A stretch of 64,000 nucleotides of DNA from Prevotella sp. (GTDB lineage Bacteria > Bacteroidota > Bacteroidia > Bacteroidales > Bacteroidaceae). The stretch is taken from NCBI GenBank assembly GCA_017554385.1, contig JAFZIL010000059.1, positions 1-64,000 of the forward strand, read 5' to 3'. Below, piece after piece: positions 54,188 through 62,916 of the stretch (positions within the stretch are counted from its first letter, which is position 1; the number at the start of each line of letters is the position of its first letter). The position numbers and the translations under genes were made by a program. The notes beneath the pieces are model-generated. The model worked only from the letters and a program-made list of their open reading frames with translations. It was not told the DNA's origin and did no database searches.

Positions 54188-55114
54188 ATGAGAAAACTGT
54201 TTCTCTTTATTGCAGTCATACTTCTCGCAGCTTGTTCAGGAAGTGGTTCGTCGGAAGACAAGACTACCGTCGCCGACTCTGCCCGCTGGCATATCGCTGT
54301 CTTGCCCACTATGGATTGTCTTCCGCTGATGCTTGCCCAGGATCGTGGTTTCTTCGACGATGAGGGTGTCAGCGTGGGCTTACAGCTGTTCCAGTCGCAG
54401 ATGGACGTCGACACCGCCCTGCTTGGAGGTAGTGCCCAGGCGGCAGCTACCGACTTGGCGCGCGTCATGCATCTCCGTCAGCAGGGGCTTCATCTCTGCT
54501 GTGTGTCGGCTACCGATGCAGCGTGGCAGCTTGTGTCCATGCGCCCTGCCCGTATCAGTAAGCTCGCCCAGCTCGATGACAAGATGCTGGCGATGACCCG
54601 CTATTCGGCTACCGACCTGCTTTCCGACCTTGTCGTCGATAGTGCCGGCTTGAAGCCCGAACGCGTGTTCCGCATCCAGATCAACGATCTGAACGTTCGT
54701 CTGGGCATGCTCCAGTCGGGCATCATGGACGCAATGTTCCTGCCCGAACCCCAATCGATGCTTGCCCGTGACCATCGGGCACAGCTGCTCTACGACACCC
54801 GCCGTGCCGACCTGTGGCTGGGCTGTCTTGCCTTTGTGGGCGACTCGGCCATGAAGCAGCAAAGCGATGTCAAGGCTATCCTCCGTGCCTACGACCGTGC
54901 TGTCGACAGTCTTAACCAGCGGGGCCTTGCTGCCTATGCCGACCTGCTTGCCAGCCAGCTCCGACTGTCGGCTGCAGCTGTCGACTCGCTCTCGTCGCAG
55001 CCCCCCTTCCGTCATTCCCATGAGCCCCGTCAGGTCGACGTGACGCGTGCTTCCTCTTGGTGGGAAAAACGAGTAGCATCAATGAAATATGTGGAAAAGC
55101 GATATATTCAGTAG
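54188..55114 (+). CDS. NitT/TauT-type periplasmic binding lipoprotein
   Basis: A 308-residue lipoprotein: signal with lipobox LAAC (cysteine near residue 16). The mature part resembles SsuA/THI5-like binding proteins: WHIAVLPTMDCLPLMLAQDR, GFFDDEGV, VDTALLGGSAQAAATDLA. No permease or ATPase gene is adjacent, so it may serve a transporter elsewhere or have another role. The end overlaps the next gene by 26 bases. Confidence 0.72.
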   Translation: MRKLFLFIAVILLAACSGSGSSEDKTTVADSARWHIAVLPTMDCLPLMLAQDRGFFDDEGVSVGLQLFQSQMDVDTALLGGSAQAAATDLARVMHLRQQGLHLCCVSATDAAWQLVSMRPARISKLAQLDDKMLAMTRYSATDLLSDLVVDSAGLKPERVFRIQINDLNVRLGMLQSGIMDAMFLPEPQSMLARDHRAQLLYDTRRADLWLGCLAFVGDSAMKQQSDVKAILRAYDRAVDSLNQRGLAAYADLLASQLRLSAAAVDSLSSQPPFRHSHEPRQVDVTRASSWWEKRVASMKYVEKRYIQ

Positions 55115-57290
55115 CGTGGTTGAGCCTTTGCTAAGCCGTCAGCTGGGAAAGGCCGTTAGCCAACTTGAGTTCTATTTCATAGGACGTCCTACGCATCCCT
55201 ATACCGAGGCCTTCCGCACGCTGGCCTCTGATTATCGGTTGCTCTCTGACTACTGGCTTTCGGGATGCGACGATGCCTCGCGCCAGCAGCTCTTCGACGG
55301 TCTGCTCCACCGGTTCTACCGGCTTGCGGCTCGCCTCAATCTCTGGGAGTGCAACCAGCGTTCTGCCTTCCGGCTTACGCTCAGCCGCCAGACGGCACAG
55401 CATGCCAGCGACTGGTCGGCCGACGCTGTGCGTACTGCCCTTGAGAACCACGTCAGCGATATGGCGCTTTTGTCGCTTGAACCCGAACCCCGCCGCTCGC
55501 AGAAGATGTCAGAACTTGGCGTGGCCCATCGTCAGTACATGTCCGACCTGTTCAATCATATCTGGACCTCGGAGATGTGGCAGACAGCCGATGCCGATGC
55601 CTACACCTCCATGCTTCTCTCGCCTACGGTCGATGCTGTAGACCAACAACTGCTCGTCAGCGCCATCACCCTCGCTGCCCTCAACCAGTTCGACATCCAT
55701 AAGTTCCGCACACTCGCACAGGTCTATCGCCAGACATCCGACGAGCACCTGCGCCAACGTGCCTTGGTGGGGTGGGTCATCGTGGCCGACGCCCCTATGG
55801 GCAATCTTTACGACGAGTTGGGACGCCTTGTCGACGAGCTCTGCGCCGACCCGCGTTGTAGCGAGGAGCTGGCCGAGATGCAGATGCAGCTGGTCTATTG
55901 TCTCGACGTCGATGCCGACAGCCGCCGCATCCGCAACGAGATTATGCCCGACCTGCTTAGCCACAGCAACCTGAAGTTCACCAGCACCGGCATTGAGGAA
56001 CAAGAGGAGGACACGCTCGAGGAGATTCTCCATCCCGATGCAGCCGAGCGCAACATGGAGAAGATGGAGGAGAGCATGAAGAAGATGGTGGACATGCAGC
56101 AGAAAGGCTCCGACATCTATTTCAGCGGTTTCTCCCAGATGAAGCGCTTCCCCTTCTTCAGCGACATTGCCAACTGGTTCGTCCCCTTCTATCCCGAACA
56201 TCCGGGCATCAGCCAGATATGGAACAAGAGCCGCAGCTCCAAGCTCCTTCATGTCATTACCGATATTGGAGCCTTCTGCGACAGCGACAAATACTCCTTC
56301 GTGCTTGCCTATGAGCAGGTCTTGGGACACCTGCCCAAGAGCATGATCGAACTCATCGAGAAGGGCGAGGCCGTACCCATGCCCGTAGGTGGCGAGATCA
56401 ACGCCGAGCAGCAGCGCCAGCCAGCCTTCATCCGTCGCATCTACCTGCAGAATCTCTACCGCTTCTTCAAACTCTTCCCCATGCGTAGTGAGTTCCGCAG
56501 CCCCTTTGGCGACGAGACCCGTTCCGACTATCTGTTCTTCGCCAATCCCCTGTTTGCAGCCACACCCTTGCAGCAGCACTATGTGCCTATGGCCTCCTTC
56601 CTCATGAAACGTAAGATGTACAAGGACGTGCTCACCGTGCTTCAGCGCTGCAACGATGAGTACCACGATTTCAAGTACTACATGCTCATGGGCACGCTCG
56701 CTCAGCGTAACCCGTCGGCCTTCGACCCTAACATCAGTCTTACCGACCTCTTTGCCAAAGCCTGTGAGCTTCAGCCCGATAACGAGCGCGCTCTCTCTGG
56801 TCTTGCCCGTGCCCTCTTTGCCGACAAGCGCTATGCCGATGCCCACGACCACTTCGTGCGTCTCACGCAGCTGCGCCCAGACAACATAGCCTACGAGCTG
56901 GGCAATGCCGTATCGCTGCTGAACATGGGCGAGAGCAGCGAGGCCCTACAGATACTCTATCGCCTCAACTACGACCATCCCGACCATCCGTCTGTGCGCA
57001 GCGCGCTGGCCTGGGCCCTTACCCTCAACGCGAAGTACGAGCAGGCCGTGAAGCTCTTCGAGCAGCTTGCCGCAACGCCCGACCCTCAGCCCGACGATCT
57101 CCTGAACTATGGCTATTGCCTCTGGCTACAGCACCGCAACCAGGAAGCCGTGGCCGTATTCCGTCGACTGAAGGAGCTCAGCACCGATTTCAACTTCGCC
57201 GACGAGTTTGCCCATGCTGGTGCCCAACTCCTCGCTGCCCACGACATCCCTCCCGTCGAGACGTGCCTTATGCTCGACCAGCTACAGTAA
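55089..57290 (+). CDS. large TPR-like hypothetical protein
   Basis: A 733-residue, probably cytoplasmic protein. The first 500 residues are helical and not recognised, with an acidic coiled-coil-like stretch (about 295-340, EEQEEDTLEEILHP). The C-terminal third has tetratricopeptide repeats (ELQPDNERALSGLARALFAD, QLRPDNIAYELGNAVSLLNM). It has no signal and overlaps the binding lipoprotein gene by 26 bases. Function unknown. Confidence 0.72.
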   Translation: MWKSDIFSSVVEPLLSRQLGKAVSQLEFYFIGRPTHPYTEAFRTLASDYRLLSDYWLSGCDDASRQQLFDGLLHRFYRLAARLNLWECNQRSAFRLTLSRQTAQHASDWSADAVRTALENHVSDMALLSLEPEPRRSQKMSELGVAHRQYMSDLFNHIWTSEMWQTADADAYTSMLLSPTVDAVDQQLLVSAITLAALNQFDIHKFRTLAQVYRQTSDEHLRQRALVGWVIVADAPMGNLYDELGRLVDELCADPRCSEELAEMQMQLVYCLDVDADSRRIRNEIMPDLLSHSNLKFTSTGIEEQEEDTLEEILHPDAAERNMEKMEESMKKMVDMQQKGSDIYFSGFSQMKRFPFFSDIANWFVPFYPEHPGISQIWNKSRSSKLLHVITDIGAFCDSDKYSFVLAYEQVLGHLPKSMIELIEKGEAVPMPVGGEINAEQQRQPAFIRRIYLQNLYRFFKLFPMRSEFRSPFGDETRSDYLFFANPLFAATPLQQHYVPMASFLMKRKMYKDVLTVLQRCNDEYHDFKYYMLMGTLAQRNPSAFDPNISLTDLFAKACELQPDNERALSGLARALFADKRYADAHDHFVRLTQLRPDNIAYELGNAVSLLNMGESSEALQILYRLNYDHPDHPSVRSALAWALTLNAKYEQAVKLFEQLAATPDPQPDDLLNYGYCLWLQHRNQEAVAVFRRLKELSTDFNFADEFAHAGAQLLAAHDIPPVETCLMLDQLQ

Positions 57291-57296
57291 ACGGTT

Positions 57297-57327
57297 AGCC
57301 TATCTGCCTCGAAGCAGCAGATAGGCT
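57297..57327. terminator. hairpin terminator after the TPR gene
   Basis: A perfect 11-bp stem (AGCCTATCTGC with GCAGATAGGCT) and a 9-base loop, seven bases after the stop codon. Confidence 0.75.
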
Positions 57328-57422
57328 CACGGCCTGGTAGAGAAGAACTGGAAACCAACAAAAACGCAGAAAAAAGCCGCCGACACCCTGCTTTTTTGCA
57401 GAGCCTCGGCGGTCATTCTGTC

Positions 57423-57500
57423 GCCCTTTCAGGGCTTCTTTACCCGGCGTCTTTAGCAGGGGCTTCACCCCTGCCTATGGTCTTAACGCCCCTTCGGGGC
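57423..57500. repeat. three REP-like GC hairpins
   Basis: GCCCT-TTC-AGGGC (57423-57435), GCAGGGG-CTTCA-CCCCTGC (57456-57474) and GCCCC-TTC-GGGGC (57488-57500) lie in a row with short linkers. I recognise this style of repeat from other Bacteroidota gaps. Confidence 0.75.
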
Positions 57501-57537
57501 TACGTTTGCAGCGTTTCATGAGGGCGGGAAACTTTAG

Positions 57538-57651
57538 TTAGATCATTCCGGTGGCACTCATGCAACTGGTGGTGGTGAGTGCGGTGAGGAAGGCGGTGAG
57601 GGCGGCTACTATCATCTTCACCACGAGCTCGATAATTTTGCGCTTTTTCAT
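57538..57651 (-). CDS. smalltalk micro-protein, second copy (37 aa)
   Basis: A 37-residue peptide: basic start (MKKRK), hydrophobic helix rich in Ala/Leu/Thr, then TTTSCMSATGMI. It aligns along its full length to the copy at 404-517. It is the last gene of the leftward cassette that contains the HU-HIG gene, the usual partner of smalltalk. Eight heptads directly precede it. Confidence 0.8.
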   Translation of the reverse strand: MKKRKIIELVVKMIVAALTAFLTALTTTSCMSATGMI

Positions 57652-57661
57652 AGGATTTTGG

Positions 57662-57717
57662 TTTGAGGTTTGAGATTTGAGATTTGAGGTTTGAGATTTG
57701 AGGTTTGAGATTTGAGG
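57662..57717 (-). repeat. heptad repeat TTTGAGR x8 before a start codon
   Basis: Eight uninterrupted 7-base units, TTTGAGG or TTTGAGA on the plus strand, ending 10 bases upstream of the smalltalk start codon. Same family as 368-402 and 2214-2246. Confidence 0.9.
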
Positions 57718-57743
57718 TTTTTTAGGAAGTCAGAAGGAGTTAG

Positions 57744-57848
57744 GTGTAGGGGCAGGCCCTGTGCCAGCCCGAACCGCCGTTAGGCGGTATGTGCGCGTGA
57801 AGAACGCCCTGTCGGGCGTGCGGGCTGGCACGGGGCCTGCCCCTACAC
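57744..57848. repeat. 105-bp cruciform-forming repeat
   Basis: A 28-bp inverted repeat with one G-T pair (57744-57771 and 57821-57848) encloses two smaller hairpins: ACCGCC-GTTA-GGCGGT (57773-57788) and ACGCCC-TGTC-GGGCGT (57804-57819). The outer arm resembles a GTAGGGGCAGGCCC repeat seen in many unrelated genomes. Confidence 0.8.
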
Positions 57849-57968
57849 TGGGCGATCTTCCCTTGACCTTTTGAAAAGAACCAGCAGAGTATTGTCCCCT
57901 GACTTCATGAGGCCGAAGGCCGATAACTTCCCCTGACTCCCCCTAACTTCCCCTGACTTCCTGGGCGA

Positions 57969-58421
57969 TTAATCGCCCTCCTGCTCCTCCGGCTCCTCGG
58001 GCTTGTCTCCGAGGCTGTCTACGCTGACGAACTTCGCCTTCTTGAGGAACTGGCGGCTGGAGATGTCCATCTCCTGCTCCTGCTCGGGCAGGAAGCGGAT
58101 GTGCAGGGCCTTGATGTTCTCGGCCACGTTGAACTTGTCGGGGTCGGTCTCGCCCTTGCCCTCGATGGTGGTGTAGAAGGTGCCGAGGCCGTCGATCTTC
58201 ACCTTCTTCGAGTTCAGGAGCTGCTCGATGAGGCAGGAGCGGAACTTCTCCAGCACGCCGAAGATGACATCGGGGGTGTAGATAGAGCCGTGCTCCGCGA
58301 TGTGCTCGGCCATGCCTCGCATGTCGAGGGTCTCCAGCGACTTCACGTAAGCGTAGTACTTGCCGAAGCCTGCACTGTGTTGGTTGTTGTTCTTACGCAA
58401 CAGATACAAAATCTTTGCCAT
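57969..58421 (-). CDS. HU-HIG family DNA-binding protein
   Basis: A 150-residue nucleoid protein, starting at 58421 (MAKILYLLRK). The HU-like domain has AEHIAEHGSIYTPDVIFGVL and KKVKIDGLGTFY (beta arm), and is followed by a linker and an acidic tail (PEEPEEQEGD). This is the HU-HIG type, which in Bacteroidales is commonly followed by a smalltalk gene, as here. A GGGCGATTAATCGCCC palindrome spans the stop codon. Confidence 0.88.
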   Translation of the reverse strand: MAKILYLLRKNNNQHSAGFGKYYAYVKSLETLDMRGMAEHIAEHGSIYTPDVIFGVLEKFRSCLIEQLLNSKKVKIDGLGTFYTTIEGKGETDPDKFNVAENIKALHIRFLPEQEQEMDISSRQFLKKAKFVSVDSLGDKPEEPEEQEGD

Positions 58422-58493
58422 AGTTGTGTGTGTTTTTGATGGTATTAGATTCACTTGCGGCGAACTTAACGGGTCGCCGACATCCCGCTCTTC

Positions 58494-58623
58494 GAATTGA
58501 GAATTAAGAATTAAGAATTGAAAATTATGATTACCTCTGCAGCGGTAGCCGCTCGGCGCTCTGCGACGCTTTCACAAAGCAATGCGACTGAAAGAAATTC
58601 TTCATTCTTCATTCTTCATTCTT
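58494..58623 (-). repeat. two heptad arrays in the HU leader
   Basis: Four GAATTRA units (58494-58521) and four ATTCTTC units (58597-58623, last one partial) lie in the transcribed leader of the HU-HIG gene. Confidence 0.75.
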
Positions 58624-58630
58624 TACTTTG

Positions 58631-58662
58631 CAAAGGTACAAAATATTTCCGAGATACGCAAA
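58631..58662 (-). promoter_or_regulatory. promoter of the HU-HIG gene
   Basis: TTTG (58659-58662), a 20-base spacer and TACCTTTG (58631-58638) on the minus strand. The leader is about 200 bases long. Confidence 0.8.
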
Positions 58663-58754
58663 TTATTTAGCTGTTATTTAGGCTAATATATGTTAAAGTT
58701 TAAAGTAACGGTTTATGGCCTGTCCATCAACGATTTGGCAAGAATCATCTGTGA

Positions 58755-58813
58755 CGAGAACTATTCTCACTGCCGACGAGAATACGGCTCGCAGGCAGTG
58801 AGGATAGTTCTCG
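58755..58813. terminator. large hairpin after the primase-like gene
   Basis: A 20-bp stem with one G-T pair (58755-58774 with 58794-58813) and a 19-base loop that can itself pair CGAG/CTCG. The stem can extend outward through AGAATC/GATTCT. It lies 38 bases after the primase-like stop and may be its terminator, but it has no clear T run. Confidence 0.55.
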
Positions 58814-58850
58814 CTATAACAGATTCTCGGGAAGGTGCCCGGCGGTTTAG

Positions 58851-59789
58851 CTATTGTTCACTGAGCAGCAGGTCACAAAGGTCGGTGTTAGCTGGGTAGG
58901 CTTCGAGTTGCCGCGATATGTTGTAGTCGATGCCTTTGGTGAGCTGCATCTGCCGGTTCCACTTTTCGTAGCAACCGCTATCGGGAAAGACCGTGACGCT
59001 ACGCCCTGCAAGGCAGCTGACACGCTCAGGCGAGAGTCCGCTGCTGCCGCAGGTGGCCAACCAGAGATGTTCGGGCTGACAGGCAGCCATGACGAGTGCC
59101 GTCTTCTCGCTCTCCACTATGCAAACATGGGCATCGGGCCGCTGTGGTAGCAGATGTTGGCCGAATAGGCATTGGTAGAGCTGCCAGTCGAGCGGCAACA
59201 CTCCTGCACGGATAAGCGGTATGTGTGTCCATCCCTGAAAGCCGTCGCGATGGCCGTCCTGACGGTATTGCATGATATGCCCCCCGTGGACCTGTCTCTG
59301 GTCGTCTATCTGCCAGAAGATGACGTCGCTGCGGCGGGTGGCACCGACAAGGTAGTCGTCGAAGACCTGCCGGAGTTGCTGCGCAGAGAGGTTCAGCCTT
59401 TGGGCAACGTCGGAAGCGAACCACTTCCAGAAGATGCTGCGTGGCGAATGGCTGCGGACGACATACTCCATGGGCAGGGGCTGGAACGGAGGCAGCGGTA
59501 CTGGCGTACAGTAGTTTGTCGTGCTTGTTGTAGGCTCCCGTGCCCACTGGTTGTCATGGTAATACTCCGAGGGTTTGTAGTGGTAGCCACAGGAGTGCTG
59601 GTGATCGCACTTGCCTACGATGTCGGCCACGTAGCGGAATCCGTTCTGTGTGTCGACATAGCGCACGAAGCACTTCTTCTTGCCGCAATGAGGACAGCTG
59701 AGCTTGCGTGGCTGATGTCCCGTCAGTTTCTTGCTCTCTAACTGGTAACGATAATCGGTATTCATAATCGTACGTTTTTGATGATTCAT
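58851..59789 (-). CDS. zinc-finger/Toprim-like primase (DUF6371-like)
   Basis: A 312-residue protein; MNTDYRYQLE at 59765 is an alternative start. The N-terminus has a CPHCGKKKC finger and later CDHQHSCGY, as in CHC2-type primase fingers. The C-terminal half has Toprim-like strands (AHVCIVESEKTALVMAA, LWLATCGSSG, SVTVFPDSGCYEKW) with acidic residues in ESE and PDSG. It resembles the DUF6371/PG0870-related proteins of Bacteroidota mobile DNA. With the ATPase upstream it may form a small replication or maintenance module. Confidence 0.75.
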   Translation of the reverse strand: MNHQKRTIMNTDYRYQLESKKLTGHQPRKLSCPHCGKKKCFVRYVDTQNGFRYVADIVGKCDHQHSCGYHYKPSEYYHDNQWAREPTTSTTNYCTPVPLPPFQPLPMEYVVRSHSPRSIFWKWFASDVAQRLNLSAQQLRQVFDDYLVGATRRSDVIFWQIDDQRQVHGGHIMQYRQDGHRDGFQGWTHIPLIRAGVLPLDWQLYQCLFGQHLLPQRPDAHVCIVESEKTALVMAACQPEHLWLATCGSSGLSPERVSCLAGRSVTVFPDSGCYEKWNRQMQLTKGIDYNISRQLEAYPANTDLCDLLLSEQ

Positions 59790-59816
59790 ATAAAAGTTGT
59801 TGGCGATTCTCGTTCG

Positions 59817-59856
59817 TTGTTGGAGCCGCTATATATATAGGCGGCTCCGACAACAA
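59817..59856. other. hairpin between the ATPase and primase genes
   Basis: GGAGCCGC (59822-59829) pairs with GCGGCTCC (59841-59848), extended by TTGTTG/CAACAA, and the loop is itself an alternating TA palindrome. It lies within the two-gene transcript and could set relative expression. Confidence 0.6.
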
Positions 59857-59874
59857 ACAAAAATCTTATCGCGG

Positions 59875-61044
59875 TCAGAAGGGTTGTGCGAGGTCGTTGG
59901 AGACCTGAATCATACCGTTGACCTCAACGAGGCTACCGTCATTCAGCCACTCTGTGATGTAGGTGGAGACAGTAGGACGCTTACGATTGAGCACCTTGAC
60001 AAGAATCTCCGTCAACTGCTTGCGGCTTACCACGCCACCCTTGTCGGTTAGGATGCGCAGGCACGTTTCAAGACGTTCCTTCTTCTCCTTGTCTATGGCT
60101 TCTTGGCGCTTCAGCTGCTGCTCGGCCCTGCGCTGTTCAAGCAACAGGCGGCGCTGCTCGTCAGCATCAATAATGTGGCCCTCCGAATCGAAGGTAATGC
60201 TCCATTCGGGCATTTCCTCATGACGAGCCTCGGAACACTTCACAGTAATGACGCTGCTGCCCTTCTCCTTGACGCACTCCAGTACCGTTGCGCTCTTCTG
60301 AGCCAACATGGTGCCGAGGTGGCCGCGCATGTTATGGTCCTCATCGGCCTTGTTGGTGTGGAGCACGCAGATGATGGCGCAGTTGTGCTGGTCGCTGAGT
60401 TTCAACAGCTCTTTGATCAGCTGTTTCGACTCTGTCTCGTCGTTGAACGAAGCCACGAACTCCACGATGCCGTCGAGCATCACCACCTGCGGCTTCTCGT
60501 CCTCGAGCACCACCTCGAGCAGCGGTAGCAGCTGTTCCTGGTCGATGCGGCGAAGCGAGTGAAGAGACAACTGTGAGTCGATGACTTCGGGTGGCAGTTC
60601 TGTCATCCGTGCAACATCCTCCAGGATGAGCTTCGTGTCGGTGCGGCTTTGCTCCGTATCGAAGAACACGATGCGAGGCTTTTCCAACAACGACTTCACG
60701 CGGAACATTGCTCCCAACAGCAGGGCGGCGATAAACACCTTCAGAGCTGTTGTCTTTCCTGCCTTTTGCTTGGCCTTGATGGCATGGATGTCGCGCAGGG
60801 CAAAGATGCCCTTTTCGTCAACCTCCAGCGCATACTCCTCGGGCGGAACCTCCGTGTCACTACGGATGCGCGTCGCACGGAGCATCTGACGGAGCTGCTC
60901 CTTTGTCTGTTCCTCAGCGGTTGGCTGAGCGACAGCCTCGCCCACGATGTCTTTCACCGTCATGGCGTGGTTGTCTATCTGTTCAGTCGGCTGTTCATGC
61001 TGCTGAACGTTTCCAGTCTCTAAGTGATCGAAAACCTTATCCAT
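59875..61044 (-). CDS. RecA-fold AAA ATPase of a mobile cassette
   Basis: A 389-residue protein. The P-loop reads KAKQKAGKTTALK, keeping GKT but lacking the first glycine of the usual GxxxxGKT. Walker B follows (QVVMLDGIVEFV), then CVLHTNKADE, in the style of RepA/AAA_25 helicase-like ATPases. The C-terminal part has a coiled coil (EQRRAEQQLKRQEAIDKEKK) and a winged-helix-like end. It is upstream of the primase-like gene. Confidence 0.78.
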   Translation of the reverse strand: MDKVFDHLETGNVQQHEQPTEQIDNHAMTVKDIVGEAVAQPTAEEQTKEQLRQMLRATRIRSDTEVPPEEYALEVDEKGIFALRDIHAIKAKQKAGKTTALKVFIAALLLGAMFRVKSLLEKPRIVFFDTEQSRTDTKLILEDVARMTELPPEVIDSQLSLHSLRRIDQEQLLPLLEVVLEDEKPQVVMLDGIVEFVASFNDETESKQLIKELLKLSDQHNCAIICVLHTNKADEDHNMRGHLGTMLAQKSATVLECVKEKGSSVITVKCSEARHEEMPEWSITFDSEGHIIDADEQRRLLLEQRRAEQQLKRQEAIDKEKKERLETCLRILTDKGGVVSRKQLTEILVKVLNRKRPTVSTYITEWLNDGSLVEVNGMIQVSNDLAQPF

Positions 61045-61237
61045 ACACTTTTCCTTTATTTAGTATGTTGAGGTTTACTCTCTTGCACCGGTCGGGCCTC
61101 GATATAGAGATTTTTCATCTTACCCACCGTTCCCCCTTGGCCCGTGCTCAGTTTTGAATGCCTTGGGGTACAGAATTCTGGCTCAAAGGTACTTGGTTTT
61201 CGCCAAATCACTAAGGCAGGAATGTAAAAAAGGAACA

Positions 61238-61270
61238 CAAAAAACCGTTCCTTTCGGCAAAAAGGAACGG
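61238..61270 (-). terminator. terminator of the ImmA/IrrE-type gene
   Basis: On the minus strand a perfect 10-bp stem (CCGTTCCTTT/AAAGGAACGG, loop 61255-61260) is followed by TTTTTTGTG, a standard factor-independent terminator. Confidence 0.85.
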
Positions 61271-61298
61271 AGCGCAGGAATGAAGTATCTTCCAATAG

Positions 61299-62891
61299 TC
61301 AACTTAGAGGAAAACAGCGGGGCAAAGGTGGCTGATTGTAGATAAGCCCTAACTTCTTCAATCGGATGGTAGCAGCCTCGACCGACATATTCATGGCTTT
61401 GGCAATAGGCGTTATAATGTTCAGCACAGTGCAGCCACTATTTGCCTGTAGAGGATAGTAGACGGTCCCCAGGTGTTTTATCATAAAATGGTCGAACAGC
61501 AAACGGACAACAGGTGCTGGCATCAACAGGCATGCGGCGAAATGATTAGCCTGCCGCTCCATCCAATCATTTTCATTTGGATGTATTATCTGCCTATATG
61601 CTTTGGCATGCGCCATCACGTCATAATGAAGAACATAGTGCCCCACCTCGTGGCCCGTGTCAAATCGGGCACTATGGTAAAAGAACTGCTTTTCGTTGCT
61701 AATAATCACTTTTCTGTCTTCGAAATCAATCAACGCGCTTTTATCACCCGTATAACCTCTCTCGATACGCAAGCCCATGGACTTAGCCAACTTATAGGGG
61801 TCTATGGCGCATGGAGGCAATTTGTCATTTGGCTCGCAACGTTGTAGTAAACTCACAAGCTCATCTACTTCCGATTTGATAAACCCTAAAGCTATCTCTT
61901 CAATGTCATCGTTAGACAATACTGGTGCTTTGATTTTCTGACTCCGATTGACTGAAACGTTGTTCTTAATCAGGAGGTCAGCCAGAGAAAAGTAAAGAAT
62001 AGTGCCTTCAAGAGCATTCTTATAGGGATCGCAGGCAATGATGGGGCGTGTCATGGGCCTTTCGCCAGAGATCATTTGCCTCCAGTAATAATAATCTGTT
62101 CTTTCCGGTGAACGCGGTAAGACAAAACAATTCTCGTCTACCTCATATTCCAGATTGACCATCACAAGTCCAATATTAACCTTGCCAGCCTGATCTTGAA
62201 TCTTTTTGGGATAGGAGCAAGTCGAAACAATATATAGTTTCTTACTGGGGAGGGATGACATAGAGGTAAACTGTCCTTGCAAAGAGTACACGATGTCTGC
62301 TGTCACTGCTTCCTCTACACATTGAAAGACAATGACATGTGAGTATCGCTCTTCGTCCCTGAACTTCTGGGAAACATACTTTTCCACCGATAGGCTCACC
62401 CGCTGGCCATCATACGTATGATTGACGCAAACCCTGTCATAACTGCCAGTGGCCATTGCGTTGCTAACATACTTCTGCATGCGCTGTTGCAAGGTAGGAA
62501 GAGTGGGGGCTACTGCCTTCTCGACATCTTTTGTCAGCAACTCCACTGCCTCGTCGATAAGCGCGCTTACATAGATGTTATGTTCTTTATCAAAATCGTT
62601 TAGCTCACGGTTGTACCTAAACTTTTCCATGCTGTGGAATAGCGTTTCCTTGGTCTCTTCGTCTCGAAATATATGGGGACACTCCTCTATCAATAGCTTT
62701 GCGAACTCAGGAATGGTTATTCTTTCATTAAGGATTTTCAGGTGCGTCTTACTAACCCAAAATACCAGCTTCCAGTAACTCTTATCATTCTTTTTCTTAA
62801 TCCACTCAGCAACACCATGCTCTATACGCCAAACCCACTTGTCGGCTTCCTGCGGTTGATTGAAATACTTCAGGTTATCTGTGTTATCCAT
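61299..62891 (-). CDS. ImmA/IrrE-type metallopeptidase with large N-terminal region
   Basis: A 530-residue protein. The zinc motif H414-E-V-G-H418 and downstream WMERQANHFAACLLMP (third ligand glutamate and family tail) identify the ImmA/IrrE peptidase fold in the last 170 residues. The first 350 residues are not recognised; they contain a helical region (about 1-150) and an alpha/beta region (SHVIVFQCVEEAVTADIVYS, KLYIVSTCSYPKKI). ImmA peptidases usually cleave a repressor; no XRE repressor is fused or adjacent inside the window. It is transcribed away from the methyltransferase gene and has an operator-like inverted repeat at its promoter. Confidence 0.78.
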   Translation of the reverse strand: MDNTDNLKYFNQPQEADKWVWRIEHGVAEWIKKKNDKSYWKLVFWVSKTHLKILNERITIPEFAKLLIEECPHIFRDEETKETLFHSMEKFRYNRELNDFDKEHNIYVSALIDEAVELLTKDVEKAVAPTLPTLQQRMQKYVSNAMATGSYDRVCVNHTYDGQRVSLSVEKYVSQKFRDEERYSHVIVFQCVEEAVTADIVYSLQGQFTSMSSLPSKKLYIVSTCSYPKKIQDQAGKVNIGLVMVNLEYEVDENCFVLPRSPERTDYYYWRQMISGERPMTRPIIACDPYKNALEGTILYFSLADLLIKNNVSVNRSQKIKAPVLSNDDIEEIALGFIKSEVDELVSLLQRCEPNDKLPPCAIDPYKLAKSMGLRIERGYTGDKSALIDFEDRKVIISNEKQFFYHSARFDTGHEVGHYVLHYDVMAHAKAYRQIIHPNENDWMERQANHFAACLLMPAPVVRLLFDHFMIKHLGTVYYPLQANSGCTVLNIITPIAKAMNMSVEAATIRLKKLGLIYNQPPLPRCFPLS

Positions 62892-62916
62892 TAGATAAAA
62901 TATTTAAGACAGACTG

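Noticed and set aside
58690-58899. 69-residue plus-strand frame next to the primase-like gene
   Set aside because: It spans the large hairpin and runs into the primase-like gene antisense. It has no promoter and no recognisable features.
61056-61295. 79-residue minus-strand frame upstream of the ATPase gene
   Set aside because: It runs through the strong terminator of the peptidase gene. A 20-residue frame inside it (MKNLYIEARP, just before the ATPase start) could be a leader peptide but cannot be supported.
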